A DNA stretch of 64,000 nucleotides from Microbispora sp. H13382. Its GTDB lineage: Bacteria > Actinomycetota > Actinomycetes > Streptosporangiales > Streptosporangiaceae. Location: positions 124,001 to 188,000 of the forward strand of contig NZ_JABBXA010000018.1 in assembly GCF_014161445.1 (NCBI RefSeq), given 5' to 3'. A model generated the notes under the pieces. That model worked only from the letters and a program-made list of their open reading frames with translations, was not told the DNA's origin and searched no databases. The translations under genes and the position numbers were made by a program. Of the stretch, positions 7,987-17,185 are shown piece by piece. How positions within the stretch are numbered: position 1 is the stretch's first letter; each line of letters opens with the position of its first letter.

Positions 7987-8967
7987 ATGCGCGCGAGCCG
8001 GTTGCTGTCCCTGCTGCTCCTGCTGCAAACCCGCGGCAGGATGACCGCCACAGAAATCGCCGAAGAGCTCGAGGTGTCGGTCCGCACCGTCTACCGCGAC
8101 GTCGAGGCCCTGTCGGCCGCCGGCGTGCCCGTCTACGCCGATCGCGGGCCGCTCGGCGGATACCGGCTGCTCGACGGCTACCGTACGCGCCTCAACGGGC
8201 TCACCGTGGAGGAGGCCTCGTCCCTGTTCCTGGCCGGTCTGCCGGGCCCGGCCGCCGAGCTGGGGCTCGCCGACTTCGCCGCGGCGGCGGAGCTGAAGCT
8301 GCTGGCCGCGCTGCCGCCCGAGCCGCGATCCCATGCGGCCAGGATGCGGGAGAGGTTCCACCTCGACGTGCCGGGCTGGTACCGGGGGGCCGACGAGGCG
8401 CCGTTCCTCACGGAGGTCGCGGAGGCGGTGTGGGAGGAGCGGACGCTGCGGCTGCGCTACCGCCGGTGGGGGCAGACCGAGGTGGCACGGCTGGTGCGTC
8501 CCTACGGCCTGGTGCTCAAGGGCGGTTCCTGGTACCTCGCCGCCGCCTGCGACGGCACGGTGCGCACCTACCGTGTGGGCCGGATCGTCGAGGCCGAAGT
8601 GCTGCCCGAGCGCTTCGAACGGCCGCCGGACTTCGACCTCGCCGAGTTCTGGCGCGGCTTCGCCGCGGGGTTCGCCTCACGGATGTACACGGCCGAGGCG
8701 GTGGTGCGGCTCGCGCCGGGAGCCGAGGACCTGCTGCGATACACCCTCGGCCGCGACGTCGTCGACAAGGCGCTGGCGGACGGGCAGCCGGAGCCCGGCG
8801 GCGGGACCCGGCTGACGCTGCCGATCGAGTCCCTCACACACGCCCGGTGGCTGTTCCTGCGGATGGGCGTCCTCGTCGAGGTGCTGGAGCCGGCCGAGCT
8901 GCGCGCGCTGATGGCCGAGGCCGTCGCCGACCTGTCCCGCGTGTACGGCGCGGCACCCGACGGCTGA
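7987..8967 (+). CDS. HTH-WYL transcriptional regulator (YafY-like)
   Basis: A 326-residue two-domain regulator. The HTH_11 domain (MTATEIAEELEVSVRTVYRD, residues 19-38) is followed by PVYADRGPLGGYRLLDGYRT. The central WYL domain has the diagnostic KGGSWYLAAACDG and the YRVGRI strand, and a WCX-like C-terminal region carries THARWLFLRMG. WYL domains sense ligands, nucleotides or DNA in relatives. The gene diverges from the DeoR gene. No partner gene follows in the same direction, so its regulon is elsewhere or includes the region upstream of itself. Confidence 0.88.
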   Translation: MRASRLLSLLLLLQTRGRMTATEIAEELEVSVRTVYRDVEALSAAGVPVYADRGPLGGYRLLDGYRTRLNGLTVEEASSLFLAGLPGPAAELGLADFAAAAELKLLAALPPEPRSHAARMRERFHLDVPGWYRGADEAPFLTEVAEAVWEERTLRLRYRRWGQTEVARLVRPYGLVLKGGSWYLAAACDGTVRTYRVGRIVEAEVLPERFERPPDFDLAEFWRGFAAGFASRMYTAEAVVRLAPGAEDLLRYTLGRDVVDKALADGQPEPGGGTRLTLPIESLTHARWLFLRMGVLVEVLEPAELRALMAEAVADLSRVYGAAPDG

Positions 8968-9153
8968 GCCTTCAGCGGATCTTCCACGGCCGGGCCCATG
9001 CGCTGTCGTCAGCCGCCGGAAACGGCTCGCGGCCGCGGCGCGGGCCGCGTCCTGCGCGGCGGCCGGACGGCGGCCAGACGGTGGGCGGGCGTGGTCGACG
9101 CGGGGCTTGAGCGGCGGTGGCCCGCGCGCACCGGCTGCGTCGCACACCGATCG

Positions 9154-9990
9154 CTAGCGGGGCGCCCGGTCGCGGTCGCTTCTTCCGGCGAGGCGTTGGA
9201 GTTGTCCTTGGTGCACGTCGCTCACCCACTCCCAGCCGGGCTTGGCCGATGGGCCGATCCGTGGGTCGGCGGGGACGTGGCCGTTGCGCAACGCGAGTAC
9301 GTACGCCCGATCCTGGTCGATGCGTGCCTGTACCTGGCCGGATCCGCCGACGGAACCGTGGCCCGGGACGACGACGTCGACGCCGCCGGCCACGCCCTCG
9401 AGCAACCGCAGCGCGGCGAGGTAGTCCTCGATCGGGTCGGTGGTGCCGTCCGCGTCGAGCATCGGAATCAAGACATCGGAAAGCATGTCGCCGGCGAGGA
9501 GAACCCCGCGTTCCTCGATCAACAGCGCCGCGTGGCCCGGGGCATGCGCTCGATGCTCGATGATCCGGACCCCGGGGCCGTCCCAGGGAATCCGCGCGGT
9601 TTCGGCGGGCAGACCGGTGATGAGGCCGAGCAGGTCCAGCGGTACCCGCCCGGCGATTTCCGTCTCCAGCAGGTGGGCCGCGATGCGGGCCTTCGCATCC
9701 GCGTCGGGCAGCTGATCTCGGACAGTGGCCGCGCAGCGCGCCGTGCCGTAACGGGGCGCCTCGCCGAGCCGGGCGTGCCAGAGCAGGTGATCCCAATGCG
9801 GATGGGTGGAAAACCCTGCCACGACGGGCTGACCCAACTCGCGAAGGTCGTTCGCGAGGCAGTCGAGCTCGGAGCCGGTCACCCCGGGGTCGATGAGCAA
9901 CACACCGGCCCGGCCCTGCACCGCGACGGCGTTGCTCTGCACGAACTCGCTCTCGTGGACCCACACACCCTCAGCGACCCGCGTCAGCAC
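9154..9990 (-). CDS. MBL-fold metallohydrolase
   Basis: A metallo-beta-lactamase fold hydrolase, 278 residues. The metal motif is degenerate HxHxD-type, THPHWDHLLWH. Later ligands are in HAPGHAALL and GDMLSDV, and the final His is in VVPGHGSVGG. The frame extends 30 codons further, but the GTG at 9990 is chosen because AAGGAGG lies seven bases before it and the family N-terminus (TRVAEGVWVHESEFVQSNA) starts there. The substrate is unknown; related proteins act on glyoxal thioesters or lactones. A 21-bp palindrome lies 74 bp upstream. Confidence 0.88.
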   Translation of the reverse strand: MLTRVAEGVWVHESEFVQSNAVAVQGRAGVLLIDPGVTGSELDCLANDLRELGQPVVAGFSTHPHWDHLLWHARLGEAPRYGTARCAATVRDQLPDADAKARIAAHLLETEIAGRVPLDLLGLITGLPAETARIPWDGPGVRIIEHRAHAPGHAALLIEERGVLLAGDMLSDVLIPMLDADGTTDPIEDYLAALRLLEGVAGGVDVVVPGHGSVGGSGQVQARIDQDRAYVLALRNGHVPADPRIGPSAKPGWEWVSDVHQGQLQRLAGRSDRDRAPR

Positions 9991-10280
9991 GAGCCCGCCT
10001 CCTTGAGAAGCCCCGCCCGGAGCACCTGCATCGAGTAAACGAAGCGGTCCATCAACTCCCAAAGTAATTGCACTCTGCAACTACTACATGGGAGCGAAAT
10101 ACCTGTCAAGGAGCAATCGTGGAACCACGGTCCGGCCGTCGACGGGGACCGACTCCTCGACTTCTGTGGTCTCGCGGAGCGCACACCACCCGACCGGCAC
10201 CTGCCCGACCACGCCTTCGTCCGGCGATCGTGAACCTTCTCGGTCTTGCGCCCGACTGTGCAGGGTGACGGGAGGACGAG
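9991..10280. other. Intergenic, possible relic frame
   Basis: About 290 bp between the divergent MBL and sigma-factor genes. Besides the palindrome at 10064-10084, AAGGAG followed by GTG (10110s) looks like a ribosome site, but the frame behind it is Arg/Pro-rich and unconvincing. A different frame reads WNHGPAVDGDRLLDFCG and onward to a stop near 10230. That is protein-like but lacks a start, so it may be a gene fragment. Confidence 0.35.
10064..10084. promoter_or_regulatory. 21-bp near-perfect palindrome (operator)
   Basis: GTAATTGCA-CTC-TGCAACTAC has nine-base arms with a single mismatch. The spacing and TTGCA/TGCAA half-sites resemble operators of TetR- or MarR-type repressors. It sits 74 bp upstream of the MBL-fold gene, and no such repressor gene is adjacent. 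Confidence 0.6.
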
Positions 10281-10817
10281 ATGACCGATGAGCTGCTGGT
10301 GGTCCGCGCTCAGCTGGGCGAGCGCGGGGCGCTGGCCGAGCTGCTGGCTCGGTGGCGGATGCCGGTGTGGACGTATGTCCGGCGCATGCTGGACGCTGAC
10401 CGGGCCGACGACGTGAGCCAGGAGATCTGGCTGGCTGTGGTTCGCGGCCTGCCCCGCCTCAGGGAACCCGGCCGGTTCGTGCCGTGGTTGTTCACGATCG
10501 CCCGGCGGTCGGTCACCGACCGGCTGCGTGACGAGTACGCCCAGGCCGAGGAGACCTCGGCATTCGGTGACATCGCGGGCGAAGGGATCGCCGAAGACCC
10601 GGCCGAGGTCATGGTGGAGCGTGCCGCGCTGGTGAGCGTGCTGTCGGCTCTGCCGGTGCTGGAGCGGGAGATCCTCGTCCTGTTCTACCTGGAGGACCTG
10701 CCGGTCGAGGTATGTGCCCACGTCTGCCAGGTCCCGGCCGGAACGGTCAAGTCCCGGCTCAACCGCGCCCGTCGCCTGTTGCGGGAGAGCCTTGAGGAGA
10801 AGGGACACACGTCATGA
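10281..10817 (+). CDS. ECF-type RNA polymerase sigma factor
   Basis: A 178-residue group 4 sigma factor. Region 2 shows VRRMLDADRADDVSQEIWLA and the -10-recognising PWLFTIARRSVTDRLRDE. Region 4 has LPVLEREILVLFYLEDLPVE and the HTH VPAGTVKSRLNRARRLLRES. GGGAGG precedes the ATG. It overlaps the next gene by ATGA. No zinc anti-sigma motif (HxxxCxxC) is visible in that partner, so the control mechanism may be the downstream membrane protein acting in another way. Confidence 0.92.
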   Translation: MTDELLVVRAQLGERGALAELLARWRMPVWTYVRRMLDADRADDVSQEIWLAVVRGLPRLREPGRFVPWLFTIARRSVTDRLRDEYAQAEETSAFGDIAGEGIAEDPAEVMVERAALVSVLSALPVLEREILVLFYLEDLPVEVCAHVCQVPAGTVKSRLNRARRLLRESLEEKGHTS

Positions 10818-11296
10818 ACAACGAGCCGCGCCGGTCGGCGCAGGACATGATCGAGCACCTGGCGCCGGTGCTGTCGCTCAGAAGGCGGATCCGGGCGGTG
10901 ACGGCGCTGATGGCCGGCGTGGCCGGCGCGGTCTTCGTCAGCACGTTGTGGTGGTCGGAGCCCGGCCCGCTGCCCGGACGCACTCATCTGGCGTTCGCGT
11001 TGTTCACGGCGCTCTGCCTGGCCTGGGCCGCATACGGGGGATGGCTGCTGACGCGCCGGGTTCCGCTGTTCGCCGCCGACCGGGTGATCGCCGCCTGGAT
11101 CGGCCTGGCCGCCTCGCTGGCCACCACCGCGGTCGTGACCGTCGTGGCCGTGCGACGCGGCACGGGGGCGGGGCTCGCCCTGGCGGTCGGGGGGCTGTTC
11201 GTCGCGGTGGCCGTGGTGCTCGTGGTGCGCGCCCACCTCAGGCGGGCGGCGCTGCTGCGCCGCATGCGCGAGCTGACCGGCCGGGGGAACCCGTGA
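10814..11296 (+). CDS. Membrane protein coupled to ECF sigma factor
   Basis: A 160-residue protein with a cytoplasmic N-terminal stretch (MNNEPRRSAQDMIEHLAPVL) and about four helices (residues 28-44, 58-76, 88-108 and 115-137), ending in a basic tail. Its translation is coupled to the sigma gene (ATGA overlap). Position and topology fit a membrane-bound regulator of the sigma factor, but no anti-sigma domain is recognisable. Function is inferred from context only. Confidence 0.7.
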   Translation: MNNEPRRSAQDMIEHLAPVLSLRRRIRAVTALMAGVAGAVFVSTLWWSEPGPLPGRTHLAFALFTALCLAWAAYGGWLLTRRVPLFAADRVIAAWIGLAASLATTAVVTVVAVRRGTGAGLALAVGGLFVAVAVVLVVRAHLRRAALLRRMRELTGRGNP

Positions 11297-11470
11297 ACGC
11301 GCTGGAGACCAGTGGGCCGAGCAGGTGTTACCGCGCCGGTGACCTTGAGCGGGATGCCTGTCTGGCGATACGACTCCGGGGCCGGCCTTCTAACGGATCG
11401 ACGACGTCCGGGGTTTATGAGGGGAAAGGGGATATCCGCTCCCTTCCATTTTCAACGTATAGCGCACAGG

Positions 11471-11489
11471 GGGTCTTGCGGCAAGACCC
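11471..11489. promoter_or_regulatory. Rifamycin-associated element (RAE)-like palindrome
   Basis: GGGTCTTGCGGCAAGACCC is a perfect 9+1+9 inverted repeat. Its CTTGCGGCAAG core and 19-bp length match the RAE that precedes rifamycin-inactivating genes and helR in actinomycetes (established knowledge, recalled and not searched). A TATAGC -10-like hexamer lies just upstream at 11458-11463. It is 61 bp before the broken glycosyltransferase and about 720 bp before helR. Confidence 0.8.
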
Positions 11490-11549
11490 GGGTCGTACCG
11501 CAGAATCGTCGGCCTGAGGCCGGAGTCCGCGAAAACGGGGGAGCGCGAA

Positions 11550-12090
11550 ATGCGCGTGTTGTGGTCGACCTATGGGTCACGGGGGGACGTCGAACCGCCG
11601 GTGGCGCTCGCCGTGCGGTTGCGGGAACTCCGTGCGGAGGTGCGGGTGTGCGCGCCGCCCGACGAGGTCTTCGCGCAGCGGCCGGCCGGCGTGGGCGTGC
11701 CGATGGTGCCGGTCGGCCGGTCGGCGCGCGCACTGACGACGGCCGCGCCGCCGCGCAGGTGGCCGTCGAGGCGATCCGCGTGCGGGGCCGCCGTGTGATC
11801 GTCTCCCGCGCCTGGGCGGACCTGGCCCTGATCGACGACCGGGACGACTGCTTCACCGACGGCGAGGTCGACATCAGGCGTCGCTCGCCCGCGTGGCCGC
11901 CGTCGTGCACCACGGCGGCGCGTGCACCACGACGACGGCAGCCCGGGCCGGCGCACCCCAGGTGATGGTGCCCCAGGCGGCGGACCGGCCGTACTGGGCC
12001 GGCCGTACTGAGCCGGTCGTGCTGGGCATCGGCGGCACACGACGGTCCGGCGCCGTCGATCCAGGACCCGGACCACGAGAACCCGCAGGC
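11550..12090 (+). pseudogene. Decayed UDP-glycosyltransferase, possibly rifamycin-inactivating
   Basis: It starts well, with GGGGGAG before ATG and [20 protein letters not shown], the N-terminus of the macrolide/vancomycin-type glycosyltransferase family. The reading then passes through three frames: [20 protein letters not shown] and [10 protein letters not shown], next [20 protein letters not shown] and [19 protein letters not shown] (the nucleotide-sugar motif), and finally AHDGPAPSI. Some 600 bases of the family's usual length are missing between the domains. The RAE upstream suggests it descended from a rifamycin glycosyltransferase, but that specificity is inference. Confidence 0.8.
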
Positions 12091-12208
12091 CTGTTGACCG
12101 GCCGCAGGCGGCTGACGAAGGCCGCCAGGCGGAGCCGCTCGTCACGCCGGTCGCTGTGCCCTGCCGTGCGTAACAGTCGCGAAGCGACCTCAGATCGGAG
12201 CTGATGAC

Positions 12209-14356
12209 GTGAATCCTTTGACCACCAGCGCCTTCGACCTTCCCGAACGCCTGTCTCACAAGGCGGACCCGGCGCTGATCTCCGCCGACGAGCGGCACCT
12301 CGCCGCCGTCGCGGAGACCCTCGAGCAGTCGATCGCCGAGCTGTCCGCCCGCCTCGACGCCGAGCGCAGGGCGCCCGGCGGTCTGGGCCGGCAGGCGCTG
12401 GACCGGGACCTGGAGATCCACCGGCTGACCGCCCGCCTGCGCCTGCTGCGCCGCTTCGGCCTGGACCTGTGCCTGGGACGCATGGTCGGCGCGGACGGCT
12501 CCGAGCCGGTGTACGTCGGACGGCTCGGCCTCACGGACGGCGAGGGTCGCAGGCTGCTGCTCGACTGGCGCTCCCCGGCGGCCGAGCCGTTCTTCGGAGC
12601 CACCCACGCCAACCCGATGGGTCTGGCGAGCCGCCGCAGGTATCGCTGGACCCGCGGCCGGGTCAGCGACTACTGGGACGAGGTGTTCACCCCGGACGGG
12701 CTGGAAGGGCACGCCGCTCTGGACGACCAGTCCGCCTTCATCGCCAGCCTGGGCGGCAGCCGGTCGGGACGGATGCGGGACGTGCTCGGCACCATCCAGG
12801 CCGACCAGGACGCCGTCATCCGCGCGGGGTCCCAGGGCGCTCTCGTCGTCGACGGCGGTCCGGGCACGGGGAAGACCGTGGTCGCCCTGCACCGCTCCGC
12901 CTACCTCCTCTACTCCGATCCCCGTCTCGGTCACCGCAGGGGCGGGGTGCTGTTCGTGGGCCCGCACCAGCCCTACCTGGCCTACGTCGCCGACGTCCTG
13001 CCCAGCCTCGGCGAGGAGGGCGTGCAGACCTGCACCCTGCGAGACCTCGTCGCCGAGGGCGCCACGGCGGCGATCGAGACCGACCCGGACGTAGCCCGCC
13101 TGAAGTCGTCCGCGGACCTGGTGAAGGCCATCGAGCCGGCCGTCCGGTTCTACGAGAACCCGCCCACCGAGGGGATGACGGTCACGACCCCCTGGTCCGA
13201 CGTCTGGGTGAGCCCCGGCGACTGGGCCGAGGCGTTCGACGCGCCGGAACCCGGCACCCCGCACAACGAGGCGCGTGACCGGATCTGGGAGGAGCTGGTC
13301 ACGATCCTGGTGGACAAGCACGACGACGAAGCGCCGGCCGAGCTCGTCCGCAGGTCGCTGCTGCGCAACAGGGAGCTGCTCACGACCGTCAACCGCGCGT
13401 GGCCGCTGATCGAAGCGGCCGACCTCGTCGGAGACCTGTGGTCGGTGCCCGCCTACCTGCGGCTGTGCGCGCCCTGGCTCGCCCCCGAGGAGGTCCGGAA
13501 GCTGCAGCGTGCGGACGCCCAGGCGTGGACCGTGTCCGACCTGCCGCTCCTGGACGCGGCACGGCAGCGGCTCGGCGATCCGGAGGCGTCCCGGCGCAGG
13601 CGTCGCCATGACGCCGCCGTCGCCGCCCAGCGCGAGCACATGGCGCGGGTCGCCGAGGATCTGATCGAGGCCGACGACTCCGAGATGCTCGTGATGTCGA
13701 TGCTGCGCGGACAGGACATGCAGGACGCCCTGGTCGACGAGGCCGCGCTGTCCGGCCCCGATCCGGACCGGCTCGCCGGCCCGTTCGCCCACATCGTCGT
13801 GGACGAGGCCCAGGAACTCACCGACGCGGAGTGGCAGATGCTGCTGCTGCGCTGCCCGTCCCGGAGCTTCACGATCGTCGGGGACCGTGCCCAGGCCAGG
13901 CACGGGTTCACCGAGTCGTGGCGGGAACGGCTCGAACGGATCGGGCTCGACCGGATCACCCTGGCCACCCTGAGCATCAACTACCGGACGCCGAAGGAGG
14001 TCATGGCGGAGGCCGAGCCGGTCATCCGGGCCGTGCTCCCGGACGCCAACGTGCCGGCCTCGATCCGCGGCAGCGGCGTCCCCGTCGTCCACGGATCGGC
14101 CTGCGACCTGGGCCCGATCCTCGACGCCTGGCTCGCCGGGCACGCCGACGGAGTCGCCTGCGTCATCGGCGACCCCGCCTTCCGGGAGATGCCCCGCGTC
14201 CGTTCGCTGACCCCGGAACTGGCGAAGGGGCTCGAGTTCGACCTGGTCGTCCTCGTCGACCCGGAGAGGTTCGGTGAGGGCGTCGAAGGCGCCGTCGACC
14301 GCTACGTCGCGATGACCCGCGCGACCCAGCGGCTCGTCATCCTCACCGGCTCCTGA
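12209..14356 (+). CDS. helR: HelR/HelD-type RNA polymerase recycling ATPase
   Basis: A 715-residue superfamily 1 (UvrD/HelD-like) ATPase. Residues 30-95 form the coiled N-terminal arm that enters RNA polymerase in relatives. Walker A is GGPGTGKT (216-223). Walker B is HIVVDEAQE with D532/E533. Motif IV-VI segments follow (SINYRTPKE, KGLEFDLVVLV, YVAMTRATQRLVI). HelR removes stalled or rifamycin-bound RNA polymerase from DNA and confers tolerance. The GTG start has GGAG eight bases upstream. It lies behind an RAE-like palindrome and a ruined glycosyltransferase, consistent with rifamycin-induced expression. A perfect terminator follows. HelD versus HelR is decided mainly by context. Confidence 0.85.
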   Translation: MNPLTTSAFDLPERLSHKADPALISADERHLAAVAETLEQSIAELSARLDAERRAPGGLGRQALDRDLEIHRLTARLRLLRRFGLDLCLGRMVGADGSEPVYVGRLGLTDGEGRRLLLDWRSPAAEPFFGATHANPMGLASRRRYRWTRGRVSDYWDEVFTPDGLEGHAALDDQSAFIASLGGSRSGRMRDVLGTIQADQDAVIRAGSQGALVVDGGPGTGKTVVALHRSAYLLYSDPRLGHRRGGVLFVGPHQPYLAYVADVLPSLGEEGVQTCTLRDLVAEGATAAIETDPDVARLKSSADLVKAIEPAVRFYENPPTEGMTVTTPWSDVWVSPGDWAEAFDAPEPGTPHNEARDRIWEELVTILVDKHDDEAPAELVRRSLLRNRELLTTVNRAWPLIEAADLVGDLWSVPAYLRLCAPWLAPEEVRKLQRADAQAWTVSDLPLLDAARQRLGDPEASRRRRRHDAAVAAQREHMARVAEDLIEADDSEMLVMSMLRGQDMQDALVDEAALSGPDPDRLAGPFAHIVVDEAQELTDAEWQMLLLRCPSRSFTIVGDRAQARHGFTESWRERLERIGLDRITLATLSINYRTPKEVMAEAEPVIRAVLPDANVPASIRGSGVPVVHGSACDLGPILDAWLAGHADGVACVIGDPAFREMPRVRSLTPELAKGLEFDLVVLVDPERFGEGVEGAVDRYVAMTRATQRLVILTGS

Positions 14357-14361
14357 CGCCG

Positions 14362-14407
14362 GCCGTCCGGCGCCGGATCCGCGTGCCCGGATCCGGCGCC
14401 GGACGGC
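14362..14407 (+). terminator. Hairpin terminator of helR
   Basis: Two perfectly complementary 20-base arms (GCCGTCCGGCGCCGGATCCG and its complement) enclose a six-base loop, starting five bases after the helR stop. Confidence 0.8.
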
Positions 14408-14450
14408 AAACAAGTTGCGGCGCTCCGGCCGGCGCCGGGACGATGGCCGT

Positions 14451-15089
14451 GTGATCTGGCTCGTATTCGTCGGTTCTTGCTTCCTGCTCGCGATGATCCC
14501 GGGCGTGAGCACCGCGGTGATCCTGCGGCAGACGCTCAGGGCCGGGCGCTCCTCCGGGGTGGCCGCGCTGCTCGGCAACGAGACCGGCATCTTCCTGTGG
14601 TCCATGGCCGCCGTGTTCGGGCTGTCCGCGCTTGTCGTGGCATCCGAGGTCGCGTACGGCGTGATGAAGGCGGTGGGTGCGGCGCTGCTGGTGCTGATGG
14701 GCGTGCAATCGCTGTGGAAGGCCAGGCGCGCGCCGGTGGCACTCGACCCGTCCGCGCCGTACGCCGGGGACGAGGCGCGGGCGGCCGCCGGGTGGCGCCG
14801 CTCGTACGGGCTGGGGCTCGCCACCTGCGGCGCCAACCCCAAGGCCGCCGTGTTCGCGATGTCGTTTCTGCCGCAGTTCGTGCCGCAGGGCGCACATGTG
14901 CCGCTGACGCTGACGATGCTCGCGGTGATCTGGGTGGTCGTGGACGTGATCTGGTACGTCGGGATGATCTGGCTGGTCGGCCGGGCCGGCGCCGTGCTGG
15001 GCAGGCCCGCCGTGCGCCGCCGGCTCGAACAGGTGTCGGGGGTGGTGCTGGTGGCACTAGGCCTCCGTGTGGCGGTGGAGGCCCGATGA
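14451..15089 (+). CDS. LysE family translocator
   Basis: A 212-residue exporter with about six helices. It has the LysE/RhtB features: the N-terminal FLLAMIPGVSTAVILRQTL (the conserved P-G segment), GVAALLGNETGIFLWSMAA, and LATCGANPKAAVFAMSFLPQF. Such proteins export amino acids, typically Lys, Arg, Thr or homoserine lactone. The GTG at 14451 is used because the first helix begins immediately and upstream residues are charged. Its stop overlaps the start of the hydrolase gene (ATGA), so the two form an operon. Confidence 0.85.
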   Translation: MIWLVFVGSCFLLAMIPGVSTAVILRQTLRAGRSSGVAALLGNETGIFLWSMAAVFGLSALVVASEVAYGVMKAVGAALLVLMGVQSLWKARRAPVALDPSAPYAGDEARAAAGWRRSYGLGLATCGANPKAAVFAMSFLPQFVPQGAHVPLTLTMLAVIWVVVDVIWYVGMIWLVGRAGAVLGRPAVRRRLEQVSGVVLVALGLRVAVEAR

Positions 15090-15829
15090 CGATCTGGCAC
15101 GAGGAACTGGGCTCCGGTGATCCCGTCGTCCTGCTGCACTCCGGCGTCGCCGACTCGGGCATGTGGGATCCCCAGTGGCAGCCGCTGGGGGAGAGGTTCC
15201 ACGTGATCCGGCCGGACTTCCGGGGCCACGGGCGGACGCCGTACGCCGCGGAGGGGCCGTACTCGGACGCGGGTGACGTCGCGGACCTGCTCGCGGCGCT
15301 CGGGCTGCGCCGGGTCGCGCTCGTCGGATCGTCGTACGGCGGCCGGGTGGCACTGGAGCTGGCGACGGGGCATCCCGATCTGGTCTCGCGGCTCGTGCTC
15401 CTGAACGCGGGATGCGGCCTGCCGCCCACCCCCGACCTGGAGGCGTTCGGGTCGGAGGAGGACCGGCTGATCGAGGCGGGCGACGTCGGGGGAGCGGTGG
15501 ACCTCAACGTCCGCACATGGCTCGGCCCGGAGGCGGACGAGCCGGTCAGGACGCGGCTGGCGGCGATGCAGCGTCACGCGTTCGAGGTGCAACTGGCCGC
15601 CGACCCCGAGCCCGAGCGGGGGAGGGATCCGATCGACCTGTCGGCGGTCACGGTGCCGGCGCTGGTAGTCGTCGGCGGCCACGACCTGCCGTACTTTCGG
15701 GGGAGCGGACGGCACATCGCGGAGGCGATGCCGGACGCGACGCTGCTCGACCTCGACTGGGCCGGTCACCTGCCGAGTCTGGAACGCCCGGCGGAGATCA
15801 CGGGTCTGCTGTGCGACTTCCTCTCCTGA
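15086..15829 (+). CDS. Alpha/beta hydrolase
   Basis: A 247-residue alpha/beta-fold hydrolase. The oxyanion strand VVLLHSGVADSGMWDPQW is followed by the nucleophile elbow GSSYGG, the acid in VVVGGHDLPYF, and the catalytic His in WAGHLPSLERP. The triad is complete. The closest style is the 3-oxoadipate enol-lactonase/epoxide hydrolase-like group, but the substrate is not readable. It is coupled to the LysE gene by ATGA. Confidence 0.88.
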   Translation: MTIWHEELGSGDPVVLLHSGVADSGMWDPQWQPLGERFHVIRPDFRGHGRTPYAAEGPYSDAGDVADLLAALGLRRVALVGSSYGGRVALELATGHPDLVSRLVLLNAGCGLPPTPDLEAFGSEEDRLIEAGDVGGAVDLNVRTWLGPEADEPVRTRLAAMQRHAFEVQLAADPEPERGRDPIDLSAVTVPALVVVGGHDLPYFRGSGRHIAEAMPDATLLDLDWAGHLPSLERPAEITGLLCDFLS

Positions 15830-15917
15830 TCTACATTGTAAAGGCGCTCGGTTGGTGGTAAAACCATGATCAACTACACAACCCGAACGCACCGAAGGGA
15901 CCGGCGGCACCTTCGGG

Positions 15918-16894
<977 letters not shown>

Positions 16895-16898
<4 letters not shown>

Positions 16899-17137
16899 TG
16901 TTCTCCCGTGATTCTGCGGCGGTAGAGGCCGATCTTGTGGTCGACGACCTCGAGATCGCTTCGGAGCTGCTCGATTTCGGCGATCACGTCGGCCCGGTGG
17001 GCCTCGAGCAGCTCCTGGCGGGCCACGTATGTGTCCCGGCCCCGGCGGGCGAGTCCGGCGCGTTCGTGGTAGCGCAGCGTGCGGGCGGTGAGGCCGGTAC
17101 GCTGCGCTACCCGCGCGATGGTCATCCCCTCGTCCAT
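16895..17137 (-). CDS. MerR family regulator with internal deletion
   Basis: An 80-residue protein with the MerR HTH ([20 protein letters not shown], residues 6-25) that passes almost directly into the C-terminal dimerisation helix ([20 protein letters not shown], then [13 protein letters not shown]). About 40-45 residues normally found between them are missing in frame: the wing (GRRxY), the second HTH helices and the linker. The promoter in front is an intact MerR type. It may be a dead or altered regulator still translated to couple the downstream reductase. Confidence 0.75.
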
Positions 17138-17144
17138 GGGGACC

Positions 17145-17175
17145 AGTCTGGGAGTTGGAGCGCGCTCCAGGTCAA
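17145..17175 (-). promoter_or_regulatory. MerR-type promoter and operator
   Basis: On the minus strand TTGACC (17175-17170) and CAGACT (17150-17145) are separated by 19 bp, the over-long spacing that MerR activators correct. The spacer begins with the perfect dyad TGGAGCGCGCTCCA (17156-17169). The ATG lies seven bases after the -10, so the message is probably leaderless. Confidence 0.75.
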
Positions 17176-17185
17176 GCGCCGAAGA

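Noticed and set aside
12176..12188. GTCGC-GAA-GCGAC dyad before helR as a second RAE or operator
   Set aside because: Lacks the CTTGCGGCAAG core and its length; may be chance in GC-rich DNA.
11570..15910. Minus-strand open frame of 1446 codons antisense to helR, the LysE gene and the hydrolase gene
   Set aside because: It is the mirror of third-position GC bias in intact plus-strand genes, with no domain resemblance and a Val/Gln/Gly/Arg-rich composition.
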